Assembly (NCBI GenBank): GCA_036927565.1
Contig: JAYESD010000004.1
Coordinates: forward strand, 94,554,942 to 94,618,941
DNA length: 64,000 nucleotides
Direction of reading: 5' to 3'
Source: Tuctoria greenei
Taxonomy: Eukaryota > Streptophyta > Magnoliopsida > Poales > Poaceae
Shown: in pieces, positions 10,783 through 22,443 of the stretch
Position numbering within the stretch: position 1 is the first letter of the stretch
Layout of the letters: each line of letters starts with the position of its first letter
Position numbers and translations under genes: made by a program
Notes under the pieces: model-generated
Seen by the model: only the letters and a program-made list of their open reading frames with translations
Databases searched by the model: none
Told to the model about the DNA's origin: nothing

Positions 10783-12499
10783 ATGGAGCAACCCACCATT
10801 CTTTCTTACGCTGCTCCGAAGGGCAAGTTCTAGCCACTGCCTTCGGCGGAACCTATTTGTTCAACAAGCTATGAACTTCGCCCTGACTTTATAGCCATGG
10901 TTCGGGAACAATCCTTCTTAGGAACGGATTGTGAAAACCCTTACCACCATCTACGAGAGTTTGAACAACTATGTTCATGCATTCTGATAAAATGTATGAC
11001 ACAGGAAACTCTCAAATGGAAGTTGTTTCCTTTTTCCCTCAAGGAAAAAGCCAAACAATGGTACAACCACTACGTTGGCAAGACAAACGGTGATTGGAGT
11101 GAATTACGAGACAAATTTTGTCTTGCTTTCTTTCCCATTGCCCGAATTTTTTCCTTATGAAAGGAAGTACTATGCTTCTAGCAGATGGAGAAGAAATCCA
11201 TAGGTGCAGCCTGGCACAGATTTTCTCTTTTGAAAAATTCTGGCCCAAATTTGTTAATCCCTGATCCAATGCTTTTGCAACATTTCTTCATGGGATTAAA
11301 AAAAATAGTCTGCCCTATATATTGACATTACGGCTGGAGGATCTTTCCTCCATAAGACTCCAGAAGAAGGCAAGGATCTTATGGATAGAATTCTAGAAAA
11401 TTCTTCCTTCATTATGGGTCTTAATGAGCCACCCCAAGAGGAAGTTGTGTCAAGAATGGAGGATACACTCTTGGACAAGGATGAACCCATTTCTTGTTTA
11501 CCCCAAGCCTTGCCAGAGGAATTCTCTCCCGAACCTGACACTACGAAGGTAGAATATATTCAACCCTCATAGTTTCCATTTTACTTCGACGAAGAGCTTT
11601 TTGAAGATTATGGAAATACCTCAAAGTATTGTTGCTATAGGAAATCTTCATTGCCACCAACTCCACCTGAACCACTTGACGGGGTGTTCATCCGTCAGAC
11701 GGTCAAGGAGTTGACCGCTATCCTAAGCAGAGAGTGGACAGCTGAAGTCGATAATTCACCCGAAATTCTTTGGATGACCTCACCTTTGGCTACCATTTTA
11801 TGTTCTATTAGAGGGAAACCAATGAGAATCCTATACAACCCTACTGTTGGAGAAAATCTCATTTCCGATTCTTGTTCTCTTGCCATTCTTGGCGATGTGC
11901 CATTGGCACCAACACGCAAATCCTTCCGAGATTCATTTGGAAGCATTCTTGAAGGATGTGGGGTTCTGCAACAAGTGTCTGTTAGACACAAAGACGTTGA
12001 GGCTCTCCTAGATTTTCACGTGTTCGAAATCCAAGATTTCAACATCATGAGAGGGATTCCCATAGAGAAATTTCTCATGGAAGTTCCTTTGGAAGGAAGC
12101 CTCAATATCAATCTTGGAGGGAGAAACTTCTCCATGCCTATTCTGCGTTCAAAGAACACATCTGCAGAATCTCCCATCCAAGATGAGCCAATGGAGGAGG
12201 TTAGGACTCTTCAATTTTTAGAACCCCCTGAAATTAAAGGAGAAGAAGACTTCATCCAAGAGGAGGATAGATTTCAGGAGGAAATTGAATTGCCAAAAGA
12301 AGAGCCCTCCCCAAAACCTCCTATTGAGCTCAAGATTCTACCTCTAGGCCTACGTTATGCCTTTCTAAATGTCGATTTGGAAGCCCCTGTCAACATAAGT
12401 GACAAGCTTTCAGATGATGAAACACTAAAACTCATAGCCATGTTAGAAAGGCATAGAGCTGTTTTTTGGATATTCACTTTAGGATCTCAAGGGAATTAG
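10783..12499 (+). pseudogene. E3 gag and protease
   Basis: The ATG at 10783 opens a frame with a stop after 16 codons (10831-10833). The frame then runs through ENPYHHLREFEQLC, TLKWKLFPFSLKEKAKQWY and WSELRDKFCLAFFP, the Athila capsid core. A frameshift follows near 11150. A second frame covers 11381-12499, broken by a stop at 11570-11572, and contains the protease: NSPEILW, SIRGKPMRILYNPTVGENL and then NIMRGIPIEKFL. The usual catalytic Asp-Ser/Thr-Gly is not clear; YNPTVGENL occupies that place. The frame ends with LERHRAVFWIFTLGS, where an extra T in a run near 12462-12467 causes a frameshift just before RT. Confidence 0.85.
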
Positions 12500-15163
12500 T
12501 CGAGCGTTATGCACCCATCGTATTCCTATTGACCCTGAGAGTGTCCCCTCAAGGGAACCTCAAAGGTGATTGAATAATGCGATGCGGGAAGTTATCAAGA
12601 AAGAAGTCTTGAAACTTCTGCATGCCAGGATTATTTACCCTGTTCCTCATAGTGAATGGGTAAGCCCAGTTCAAGTAGTGCCTAAGAAGAGAGGTATGAC
12701 GGTCGTTCAAAACAAGAGGAATGAATTAATTCCTCAACGGACCTTCACGGGATGGAGGATGTGCATTGACTAGCGAAAACATAACAAGGCAACAAGGAAA
12801 GACCATTTTCCATTGCCCTTCATTGATGAGATGTTAGAGCGATTGGCAAAACACTCCTACTTCTGTTTCCTTGATGGGTATTCGGGATATCATCAAATTC
12901 CTATCCATCTCGATGATCAAAGTAAGACCACGTTCACATGTCCTTACAGGACCTATGCCTACCGGCGTATGTCCTTTGGACTGTGTAACGCTCTTGCCTC
13001 TTTCCAGAGATGCATGATGTCTATATTTTCAGACATGGTCGAGGATATCATGGAAGTTTTCATGGATGATTTCTCTGTCTATGGAAAAACTTTTGATCAT
13101 TATCTAGAAAATTTAGACAGGGTCGTACAAAGATGCCAGGAGAATGACCTTGTGCTTAATTGGGAAAAGTGCCATTTCATGGTCCGGGAAGGCATCATTC
13201 TTGGACACTTGGTGTCCAAGAGAGGGATAGGGGTGGACAAAGCTAAAATTGAAGTTATTGAAAAACTTCCACCTCCTATAAATGTTAAGGGAATCCGCAC
13301 CTTTTTAGGTCATGCGGGGTTCTACCGACGATTTATCAAAGATTTCTCATAAATCGCTAGACCCCTCACCAACTTATTAGCTAAAGAAGCTCCCTTTGAT
13401 TTCGATGATGAATGCCTTAAATCATTTGATATACTCAAAAAGGCACTCATCTCAACTCCAATTATCCAACCTCCTGATTGGACACTGCCATTCGAAATCA
13501 TGTGTGATGCTAGTGACTTTGCTGTTGGTGCGGTCTTACGCCAAACCAAAGATAATAAGCATCACGCAATAGCCTACGCTAGCAAAACTCTGACAGGAGC
13601 CCAACTCAATTATGCCACAACTGAGAAAGAGTTCCTAGCAGTAGTTTTTGCTATCGACAAGATTAGATCCTATTTGGTTGGAGCAAAGGTCATAATCTAC
13701 ACAGACCATGCAGCTTTGAAATATCTGCTTACCAAAAAGGATGCTAAACCCAGGCTAATTCGATGGATTCTTCTACTCCAAGAATTTGATCTGGAAATAA
13801 GAGATAAGAAAGGAGTAGAGAATTCAGTAGCATATCATCTTTCACGTATGGAAGTCACACAAACCATGGACATACGTATCAATGACTTCCTACGAGATGA
13901 TATGCTCCTCAAGGTGACAGACTCTCACCCTTGGTACGCGGATATCCTGAACTTTATGGTCACAGGATACGTACCACCAAGGGAGAACAAAAATAAACTC
14001 ATTTATGAGAGTCGTAGACACCTTTGGGATGACCCTTACCTCTATCGAGTATGTGCCGATGGCCTTCTTAGAAGGTGTGTCCCATCAATCGAAGGCACCA
14101 AAATTATAGAGAAATGCCATGCTGGCCCCTATGGTGGTCATTACGGTGTTTACCGTACTCAGGCAAAGATCTAGCAAAGTGGATTCTATTGGCCTTCAAT
14201 GTATGAAGATACCAAAGAATTCATTCGCAGATGTTGGAAATGCTAGAAGAATGGAGGAATCTCTACTCGCAATGTGATGCCCCTAACATACAATCTCCAA
14301 GTGGAATTATTTGTTGTATAGGGTATTGATTTCATGGGACCTTTTCCAACGTCTTATGATTGCGAGTATATTCTGGTTGCCGTCGATTATGTGTCATAAT
14401 GGGTAGAAGCATTGCCACGCAAAAATGCTGATTCCAAGCAAGCGAGGAAAATGTTCCATGAGATCATTTTCCCACGCTTTGGAACTCCCCGTATGGTCAT
14501 ATGTGATGGAGGGTCTCATTCAATAGATAAGACCTTCTGGAACTTTTTAAGGGAACTTGGAGTCCAGCATAACATTGCTACCCAATACCACCGACAGACA
14601 AGTGGTCAAGCAGAAACATCTAATAAGCAAATTAAGAATATTCTGCAAAAGACTGTCTTGGGAATGGAAACGGGATGGAAGCAAAAGCTACCTAACACAT
14701 TGTGGGCGTATCATACTGCCTACAAGACACCTATCGGCATGTCTCCTTTCCAACTTGTCTATAGGAAGACTTGCCATCTTCCCGTAGAATTGGAACATAA
14801 AGCGTATTGGGCCATCAAGCCGTGGAACATGAATCTTAATGAAGTTGGAAATCACCGATTGAAGCAAATCTCTGAATTGGAGGAATGGAGAGGTAAGGAG
14901 TACCAAAGTGCCAGAATTTATAAAGAGAGAACCAAAAGATGGCACGATAAGAGGATTACGTCGAAAGATTTCAAACCTGGAGATAAAGTTTTACTCTTTA
15001 ACTCTAGGGTTAAACTCTTTGGACATGGGAAGCTTAGAAGTAAATAGGAAGGACCCTTTACTGTAGTAGAGAGTTCATCCCATGGAGCAACCACACTCTA
15101 AGGTGATGATGGTCAACTATTCAAAGTGAACGGTCACCGACTCAAATTATTTCTCGATTCCTA
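12500..15163 (+). pseudogene. E3 reverse transcriptase, RNase H and integrase
   Basis: All parts share one frame. RT: VPHSEWVSPVQVVPKK, FPLPFIDEMLERLA, FLDGYSGYHQIPIH and the active box VFMDDFSVYG (intact FMDD). RNase H: FEIMCDASDFAVGAVL, TEKEFLAVVFAIDK, YTDHAALKYLL. Integrase: all three catalytic residues are present, in GIDFMGPFP, VICDGGSH and SGQAETSNKQ; of the zinc-finger region HYGVY and CWKC remain. In-frame stops lie near 12556, at 12771, 13350, 14172, around 14243, 14319 and 14396, and at 15045. There is no net frameshift, so the frame decayed mainly by point mutation. Coding similarity fades around 15163. Confidence 0.9.
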
Positions 15164-17221
15164 AAAGGATACAGAAAAAGAATTTGATGTGGTAAATCTA
15201 ATCGATTTCCATGCCATTTCATTCAATTCTGTTTAAATTCTCCACGTCCAACTAATGGGCCCATCCAATTCTTCATCTATGAGGCCCATTTAATCGACCC
15301 GAGAAAATTTGGCCCGAACGGAGCTAGCAAGGGGTCGGTCGAACCCTAGGGTCGACCGAGTCTCCTTTCGTGCCATTCGCGTTCTATTTTCTCGTGTTGA
15401 TCCTCCTTGATATCCTCCACAAGATCCTTGGTGAAACACGTCGTTCCCCACCTACTTAAAGGATGGAAACAGAGAGGAAAGTTTTACACCTCATTGAATC
15501 ATCATCTTCCTCCCGTCCTCATCATGGCCGACAAGAAGATTGTGCCTCATGCCTGCTCCAGCTCAACCTCCAACCTGAGCGGGGACATTACGCCGGCCAA
15601 CGACAAAACTTCCCTCGCCCGACAGCATAGGATGCTTACTACTTAGGATTTTAATTTTTTTTAAAAACATTTGTTTTCTAAAGCTGGGATAAATAATGTA
15701 AGCATCCCTATATTTTGGTTTCAATAAAGTGAACTTACCGGTTCACCTAACACCAGTAAAGTTCCCCCTTTAGTTTATTTTGTTGAATAAAGAATTTAGG
15801 AAAGAAGTGTGGGGGAAACATGTCCCCAAGTCATGAAATCCCGACGTGAAAAATTAACGTTTCGTATCAAAACACGTCACGACCGAATGGGCAAAACGAC
15901 CCGATGAAACAGGGGCATAGAAAAGCCACCAGGAGGTCGGTCGAACCCCCTAGTCGAACGACCTGTTTTCTGCATCGTACGACTCCATTTCGCTCCAAAA
16001 AATCAGTTTGGATTTCCTATCCCCACTTTTATGCGCTACCCTGATGTTTGAGTTGATTTCATATTTTTTGTTGCATATCTAAAATGAATCAACTTAACAA
16101 ATTGAAATAAAATTTGGTAGTCAAGAATTTGCTTAAGCTGAAAATTTGAATACTTTATATTTCAATTCATTACCTTGTTTATGATTCCCATAATTCAATA
16201 GCTAAAACACATCATCTAGGTATTTGACTAGTGTGATATGGTAAATGAGTTCTTTAGAAATCATCCTTTTGCTTGAAATTGATTTTGACATTTGTAACTA
16301 TTTGAAGTCTTGAACTTTGCCTAAATCTCTCATTGGAAATTTATATACCCACCAAGGCCATATGATACATTCATTGAAAACCAACAAGCATTCTGGCGCC
16401 ACTTTACTTTTCATTGAACTTTGTCAAACCCGTGACCCAATTGAGTGACATGCATGAACTTTTTGAATTGAAAACTCTTGTGCACTCCATTCATGCAAAA
16501 TTTCTCACATTGAGAGTTTGCATCCATCGATCACCCATCCGCCAAAAAGAAACTCCATACAATACAAATGAAAGCCACTATAAAAATAAAAAGGAGTATA
16601 AGACATGGCTACAAGAAAAAGAAAAAGCATCCACTCTTGAAAAAGAGTAAGAGTGCTAAAAAAAAGTAGCCATGTTTCATCCTTAAAAGAGAGCAAGGTC
16701 ATGGAAGTTACACCTCACCCCTCCATTTCCTTCATGTGCACAAGAATTTTCCCTTCACTTTGTTCATTGCATAAGTCTCTCATAGGATCAAGTTTTTGAC
16801 TGAGTAACATATGAATTGCAAATGTGTGCCACATTCATCCCTACCAAGCTCCAGATATAGCCACTTTTAGTATAGGGACAAGAATTGGCAAAACATGCCA
16901 TGGTGAGGACTCAAACACTTTGAGATATTTGAGAGATTCCGATAGAGAAGGCAAGGGCAAGTGTTCCTATGACTTTCAAATATAGCAATTGCCAAATCAT
17001 TTCAACAGAGAATGATCCAAGGGAACTTCATTCTAACCGTTCCACTTTTCAAACACCCAAGATTGATGTGGTAGCCACATGCACAAAGGGGATCCATGAA
17101 TTCAGGTATAAGTTGAAATATCTAGTATCCTTATTTTCTACCTTATAGCAAATTCATGACAACACTCTAGTTTTTCTTGCCTTCACTCGAGGACGAGCAA
17201 AGGACTAAGTGTGGGGGTGTT
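15164..17221 (+). other. E3 3' non-coding tract with purine tracts and hairpins
   Basis: Two kilobases without a credible gene, as is usual between integrase and the 3' LTR of Athila elements. It contains near-perfect inverted repeats around 15329-15354 (TCGGTCGA ... TCGACCGA) and 15937-15965, an internal purine tract AAGTGTGGGGGAAA near 15806, and the purine/G-rich tract AAGTGTGGGGGTG near 17207-17219 directly before the 3' LTR. A 40-codon open stretch at 15523-15643 (MADKKIVPHACSS) is too short to call. Confidence 0.6.
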
Positions 17222-17566
17222 TGTTGATGGTCCTTAAGTACCATATTTTGACCGTCAATTCACCTCATAATGTGCATAAAAGAAACACAAAACATAGTGG
17301 TAGGGCTATACACTAACCCAATTCCACAAGTGTTGGTGTCTATTTGTATGCAGGTGAATTATTATCCAAAATAACAAAACATGCAGAGATGAATCCATGA
17401 AAATGGATTTCAACGAATCAGGCGAAGACACATGGCAACACAGGGATCAAATGTCCTACAAATAGAAGAATATGAGAATATCCAACGGTGTTGCAACCAT
17501 ATACATCGAGGGGGCCCACCTGGAAGACACCTGGAGGAAGCACTCCCCGAGGGGAGGCTTGACCAG

Positions 17567-17592
17567 GTCGGCCGAACCAGGGTTCGGCCGAC
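17567..17592 (+). other. 12-bp-stem GC-rich inverted repeat in E3 U3
   Basis: GTCGGCCGAACC-AG-GGTTCGGCCGAC: a perfect 12-bp inverted repeat with a 2-nt centre, about 115 bp upstream of the TATA box. Decayed copies are in the 5' LTR (9768-9800) and in E5 (22795-22822). Confidence 0.7.
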
Positions 17593-17706
17593 ACCATCCT
17601 GGCGCCAAACCCGATCAAATGACAAGTGTTGGCTCCTCCCGACTCCCTGGAGTCAATGGTGACTGATTCGCGCGTTAATTGTGGCGGGAACCGACCCTTC
17701 TCCACC

Positions 17707-17714
17707 TATAAATA
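17707..17714 (+). promoter_or_regulatory. E3 3' LTR TATA box
   Basis: TATAAATA, identical to the 5' LTR copy. Confidence 0.65.
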
Positions 17715-18448
17715 GACCCCCTCACCTCACTTCTCACACACACCAAAAGTTGAGAATAGTGCTACACTCCAAAGGTTTAGAGTAGTCCTAGAGGCTACCA
17801 AAGTAGAAGGAGAGTGTGGTGAAGAGTCTAGGAGAAGGAGGCTTGGGCTTGTCAAGTCCCTCTTCTACACTTGTACCCCGACAAAGGTTTTACTCAATCA
17901 AGTATGCCATTGTGAATTCAATACAAGATTGATCTTTTATTCTTAGTAGTTTGCACAAGTAGTTACTTGTGGGTTCACTGCTTTAATTCATTAGAGGCTC
18001 TAGTTGTAGCTTTGTGTTCAAAACATCTAGAGTAGTGATTTAGAAAGTTAGCGTAGTGCTTAGGTTATGAATCATCAGTGGATATCTCGTAGACCCACAG
18101 ATTGAAGAGGTAGGCAGTAGGTGGTGACAGCCCTATCTATCCTTCGTAATCCTCCATGTTCGGCTATGCCATAGGCTCTTGGCGGGAGTCGTCCTAGTAT
18201 TGCTAGGAGTAAGCCCATGCCCGAAGCAAGCATCTACTGCAAACTACCTTTAATTAGGATCAATACTTTGAAATTCTCTCTATTCCTTGCCTACCAAACA
18301 ACTTTGTGTCCTTGGCTGAGCTAGTTCGAAAGATTAGCACACACGTTCTTTGAATTCGATACCCTTGGGAATACTCCTTAAGGGAAAGTGCTACAATGGT
18401 ATTTCTGTGCGCTTGCGTATAATTCTGTGGTGCTAAGAAATACCAATA

Positions 18449-18453
18449 GTTCT
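18449..18453. repeat. Target-site duplication of E3, right copy (GTTCT)
   Basis: Exact match to 9433-9437. Confidence 0.92.
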
Positions 18454-18514
18454 GAGGTGATCCATGGTTCTCCTCCTCATCATTGCCATCCCTCTGGTTG
18501 CGAGTCCTCACCAT
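18449..18514 (-). pseudogene. E2 gag, first 22 codons
   Basis: ATG at 18514-18512 starts MVRTRNQRDGNDEEENHG and then stops being gag at the E3 boundary. The frame is in phase with the gag continuation at 9437 once one GTTCT copy is discounted, which fixes the E3 insertion point to codon precision. Confidence 0.85.
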
Positions 18515-18762
18515 CTGAAGAAAAGCAATAGGTAAGAATTAGAAAACGTCCCCAACTATATGCATCAAGGGATATGAAACTAAACAACTAACTAGCCTAG
18601 GTGGACATGTCAATGCTAAAGCATCCCAAAATCCTCAATTAAGCACACAAGCAAACAATATATAGCAAACAACACACAATACAAAAACACATCGATTCCC
18701 GAGTGCTCCTATGTGCTCTAAAGTGTCCATTCTATCTAGAATGCGTCCTAAAGTCAACCTGT

Positions 18763-18775
18763 GGCTTTGATACCA
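18763..18775 (-). other. E2 primer-binding site (initiator Met tRNA)
   Basis: TGGTATCAAAGCC on the minus strand, three bases inside the 5' LTR end. It matches the plant initiator-Met primer site with one change. The 248 bases from here to the gag ATG are a leader without other features. Confidence 0.82.
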
Positions 18776-20906
18776 ATCTGTGACACCCAGTTCCGAAAAT
18801 GAACCAATTTAACGCATATATGTGACCAGAATGTTCAACACATATACACAAGTGCATTCACAAAAGAGTATACAGAAAATTACCACAGAACAAGATTAGT
18901 TAACCAAATTTTATATTATCCTCAAATACAAGCTCTAATGTATATTAATGACAAGTTCAACTAGTGCAGCAGAAATAAACTAATTAAGCAAACTAAACAG
19001 CTAGGCAACATAAGCAATAGAGTAGCGCAGCTCCAATCAACACCACAGGCAAGCTGATGGTAGACACAGCCTAGAACTCTGCATTATTATCGTTATACTC
19101 CCAATCCTGACAAGCAACTGTTGTGGGGGATTGCAAGAGTGAGTACATGTCGTACTCAACAAGAGTGGGAAGTATGACATGTAGCTGATACAAATGACAA
19201 ATATAATAATGGCTAAGTGCTGAAAAGTACATCAAAACATTTGAAAAGCAATATATTATAAGTATGTGGAATAACCCATCATAAACCATAATTAATGATA
19301 TAGTACCGGTCCATATTCCCTATCTATCATCCATATACCAGATTTCACCATTGCCAATAACCATGTTCAATACCAGAATTAAATCCATATCCAGGCATAA
19401 CCATAACCATTACCAAACCATTCCAATACCAAACCCTCTAATCATGTAGGTCATCCAGGCGCTCATAACCGGGAGCACGACTATCATGATAGTTTTATTA
19501 GACTATGCAGAGTTTGTACCACTTTACCCATGTGTTTGTGATTTCATCACCCGTCAGCGACTAAAGAACCTCCCTTATGCCAATTACACTTCCTTTGGTG
19601 TATGGCCAAGAGATCACAAAATAGCCTTTACAAAGGGATTACTAGCCTATTTGGACCCCACTGAGGTTTCACCGGTGGCGATGCCTCCAACTGAGCACAT
19701 CTTCAACCAAGGGCCCCCTCTTGAGCCATTCGGATCCAAGGGTAGTCCCACCAATCATCAACAAACCCAATCCGACTAACCCATCCCCGAGCATCCTTAA
19801 TGGTCCAAATAGAACTAACAAAGCCCTAATTAATTAGCTACACCGCACCTATACTTGGCCTCATGGTGGCACTGTAGACCTGGCTTATTCTCGCATGAAC
19901 TGGTCCTTAGATCTAAAGCAAGCAAACCACCATAACATCCAACCCATCCACATTCCAAGCTTGCTTATATCACCCATTATCATATCATATTAACCAGTTC
20001 ATGTTAATCATAGTCTCATAATTGCATAATTAAATTAAGTGGTACAGTTGTTTTCCCACCCCAATTAATTAAGCAAAGCAAAAATGTAAAAAGCCCATCC
20101 CGACTCTCTACCATAAATTCCTGGTGACAAGGGTGGTCAAACAAAGCTAGTAAACTTCCTATCATAGGATTCCCATTAAATTGACACAAGCATGCAGTTT
20201 GCAAACAAAACATTTATTTTAAAACAGGATCAATATGCTTCAAGGACACTTGCCTTGCTCTTGACATTGGTTCGGATCAAAGCCTTCAACTTTTTGTGCT
20301 GAAGATCCTCCGCGGCACTCTCTAGCGCAAATCCGTGTAATCCGCACAATAAACATACAAGAGAAGAAACACAATCAAAGAGTGCACAAATATTACTCAA
20401 TATGACATGACATGCATGATTAATGCAAATACAAGGTGGAACTTGTTAATGAGTTGCTTTTAATGATCACTAACTAGTTCTAGTAGCTTTTAACAAGTTT
20501 ATACCGGTTTGGAGCTGATTAGATCTAATTTTAGAATTAATTCGATAGAAATTAACCAGGAAAATCGGACTAGTCCGCTAGGGACCAGACAAGTCCGCAC
20601 TTCGCAGAACTAGCAAACTAGGGTTTTCTAGATCGACGTGAATTTGACTAGGTGTTTGAACTCCAATGAATCAAGGATCTTGGAGAATACACTTGGATCT
20701 TGATGATCTAAGGTTGATGATGAACTTGGAGATGATTTGGTGATGAAGAACAAAACTTGATGGAGATCTTGATCCTATTTTGTTTCCTCCTATTCTCCAT
20801 TTTGCTTGGGATCTCCTCCTCCCTCCTTGATGGTGGCTATTCACGAGCTAGTGTTTGGATGTGGAGGAAAAGTGGCAAAAAGATGTCAAGTCAGGGGGTG
20901 GGGTTG

Positions 20907-20914
20907 TTTATATA
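20907..20914 (-). promoter_or_regulatory. E2 5' LTR TATA box
   Basis: TATATAAA on the minus strand; same position as 4337-4344 in the other LTR. Confidence 0.6.
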
Positions 20915-21082
20915 GAGGTGGAGGCTAGGGTTAGATGGATTTCGAGTTTGAGATGAGTAAAGATCGGTTTAGAGTCCCACATGGGCTCTAAAAGAGTTAG
21001 GCACGACATCCCTAGGCCCACTTAACGTAAAACTTAAGAAACAAGTCATGAAATAAAATATCAACTCGGAGTCGCGATTTAT

Positions 21083-21456
21083 CAGACAAGTCCAAAAAGG
21101 ATCGGACTAGTCCGAAGCTGTCCAGAGAAAAATTGGACAAGTCCGGACTGGACATCGGACAAGTCTGAACTTATCCAGGGGGAAAACATACAAGTCTGAC
21201 CTAAAATCGGACAAGTCCGACTTTAGTCAGAAAGAAAAATGGACAAGTCCACTAGAATACCAGACTAGGCTGGACAAGTCAAGGGACTTAGCAAAATTTC
21301 CAAGGGAATTGGAACACCGGACTAGTCCTCTTAGGACCGGGCAAGTCTAAAGGTGTCCAGAGGCAAAAACAGACTAGTCTGTAGAAAAACGGACAAGTCC
21401 GATCAATGTCAGAGAGAAATCGGACTAGTCCGCACCAAAATCGGACTAGTCCGCAT
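21083..21456 (-). repeat. Phased palindrome array in E2 U3 (right copy)
   Basis: Partner of 4514-4888. The same order of CGGACAAGTCCG/CGGACTAGTCCG variants is recognisable with the same spacing. Several copies that are mutated in the left LTR are perfect here, for example CGGACTAGTCCG near 21421 and 21442, and vice versa. Confidence 0.8.
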
Positions 21457-21583
21457 TTTTCAGAATTCTTAAGTGCGGTTTTCTTTCTAATTGATTTTAA
21501 ACTTGTTCCTTTTTATGTTGCTCAATATTAAACATGTATTGGAATGTATGCAATGCATGATGCATGAAAATGAGGGTGTTATA

Positions 21584-21588
21584 GAGGG
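21584..21588. repeat. Target-site duplication of E2, right copy (GAGGG)
   Basis: Matches 2152-2156 at four of five positions. Confidence 0.6.
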
Positions 21589-21865
21589 AATGGCAATAAG
21601 TTGGTGTCTTCAAAGTTCTTGGTCATTCTCTCACTAAGTGGTTCACTTATGCCAACTGGGACATCTTCCTTCTCTTTTGTAGTTGTCCCCTTCTCTTGTG
21701 TGGGATACAGTTGGTCACGAGTGGTCTTGCCACCTCTCGTAGCCACCGCACTTACCTTTTCCATTGGAGGAACAACTGCAGCAAGTTGAGCCAACTTGGT
21801 TTCCAACATATTGTTGAAACTCAATTGATTCTTGAATCCTATGGGTAGTCCTTCAATCTTGGCAT
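21584..21865 (-). pseudogene. E1 gag fragment
   Basis: Minus-strand frame: LPIGFKNQLSFNNMLETKLA, then AVVPPMEKVSAVATRGGKTT, a charged stretch and MTKNFEDTNLLPFP. This is the Athila/Tat gag C-terminal region; the frame continues at 2151 beyond E2. On its upstream side it stops abruptly at about 21866, where Copia RNase H sequence begins. Confidence 0.75.
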
Positions 21866-22443
21866 TTTTATTCTTGAGTGCACTACATGATTGTGTGCAA
21901 TTTTTATGGCACTTTCATTATCATATAGGAGTGGAATACAGTTCATACTGTAACTGTAACCCCTTAAGAGATTGTTGCATCAAAAGTAGTTGTGCACAAC
22001 AACTACCAGCTACAACATACTCCGCTTCGGTTGTGGAAAGGGCAATGGAATTTTTCTTCCTTGAGGACCATGAAACTAAGGATCTACGTAGGAATTGGCA
22101 GGTTCCAGAGGTGTTTTTTCTATCGACTTTGCAGCCTGCATAGGCGGCATCAGAATATACTAAAAGGTTGAACTTGGATCCTTCAGGATACCTAAGGCCT
22201 ATATTGGGTGTGTGAACAAGGTATCTTAAGATTCTTTTTACAGCAATTAAAAGACACTCTTTATGTGCAGCTTGAAACCTTGCACACATTCAAACACATA
22301 GCATGAAATCAGGCCTAGATGCACATAAATAAAGCAGTGAGCCAATCATGGATTGACATACCTTTTGATCCACATCTGGATCGTCTTCATTGAGGTCGAG
22401 ATGCCCATTAGTTGCCATGGGTGTCTTGATGGGCTTGGCTTTT
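21866..22443 (-). pseudogene. E4 RT C-terminus and RNase H
   Basis: From 22443 downward: segment with ATNGHLDLNE-type Copia RT end, then ARFQAAHKECLLIAVKRILR and the RNase H motifs YSDAAYAGCKVDRKNTSG and LSTTEAEYVVAGSCCAQL. It ends after DNESAIKIAHNHVVHS at the E1 junction. A stop is present near 22290. Confidence 0.8.
22439..22443. repeat. Probable target-site duplication of E5, left copy
   Basis: CTTTT here against CTTTA at 23989-23993; four of five match. Confidence 0.5.

Larger units (their letters stand above)
9438..18448 (+). mobile_element. E3: Athila-type Ty3/Gypsy retrotransposon nested in E2 gag
   Basis: A complete 9.0-kb element: LTRs at 9438-10657 and 17222-18448 with ends TGTTG...CAACA (CAATA in the 3' copy), a primer site resembling tRNA-Asp, gag, protease, RT, RNase H, integrase, a 2-kb 3' non-coding tract and a purine tract before the 3' LTR. 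The perfect 5-bp duplication and the clean interruption of E2 gag show that it inserted after E2. The coding region has frameshifts and at least eight stops, so it is no longer autonomous. Confidence 0.93.
17222..18448 (+). repeat. E3 3' LTR
   Basis: 1,227 bp, starts TGTTGATGG and ends TACCAATA; partner of 9438-10657. The terminal CA has become TA. Confidence 0.92.
2157..21583 (-). mobile_element. E2: Tekay-like chromovirus (Ty3/Gypsy), complete but defective
   Basis: A minus-strand element with two 2.8-kb LTRs, an initiator-Met primer site, and gag, protease, RT, RNase H, integrase and a chromodomain-like C-terminus in chromoviral order. The coding sequence is essentially one frame: the open stretches ending at 9142, 8596, 7522, 7189, 6523 and 6283 are all in phase, separated by in-frame stops. 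E2 sits in E1 and is interrupted in gag by E3. Long LTRs, the chromodomain and PBS TGGTATCA fit the Tekay/Del clade. Confidence 0.88.
18779..21583 (-). repeat. E2 5' LTR (right copy)
   Basis: 2,805 bp. On the minus strand it starts TATAACACCC (probably once TGTAACACCC) and ends GGGTGTCACA, forming the terminal inverted repeat. Partner of 2157-4993. Confidence 0.88.

Noticed and set aside
15407..15646. Short open stretch in the E3 3' tract
   Set aside because: No motif and no frame conservation to test; too short and too Ser/Thr-rich to support as a gene.
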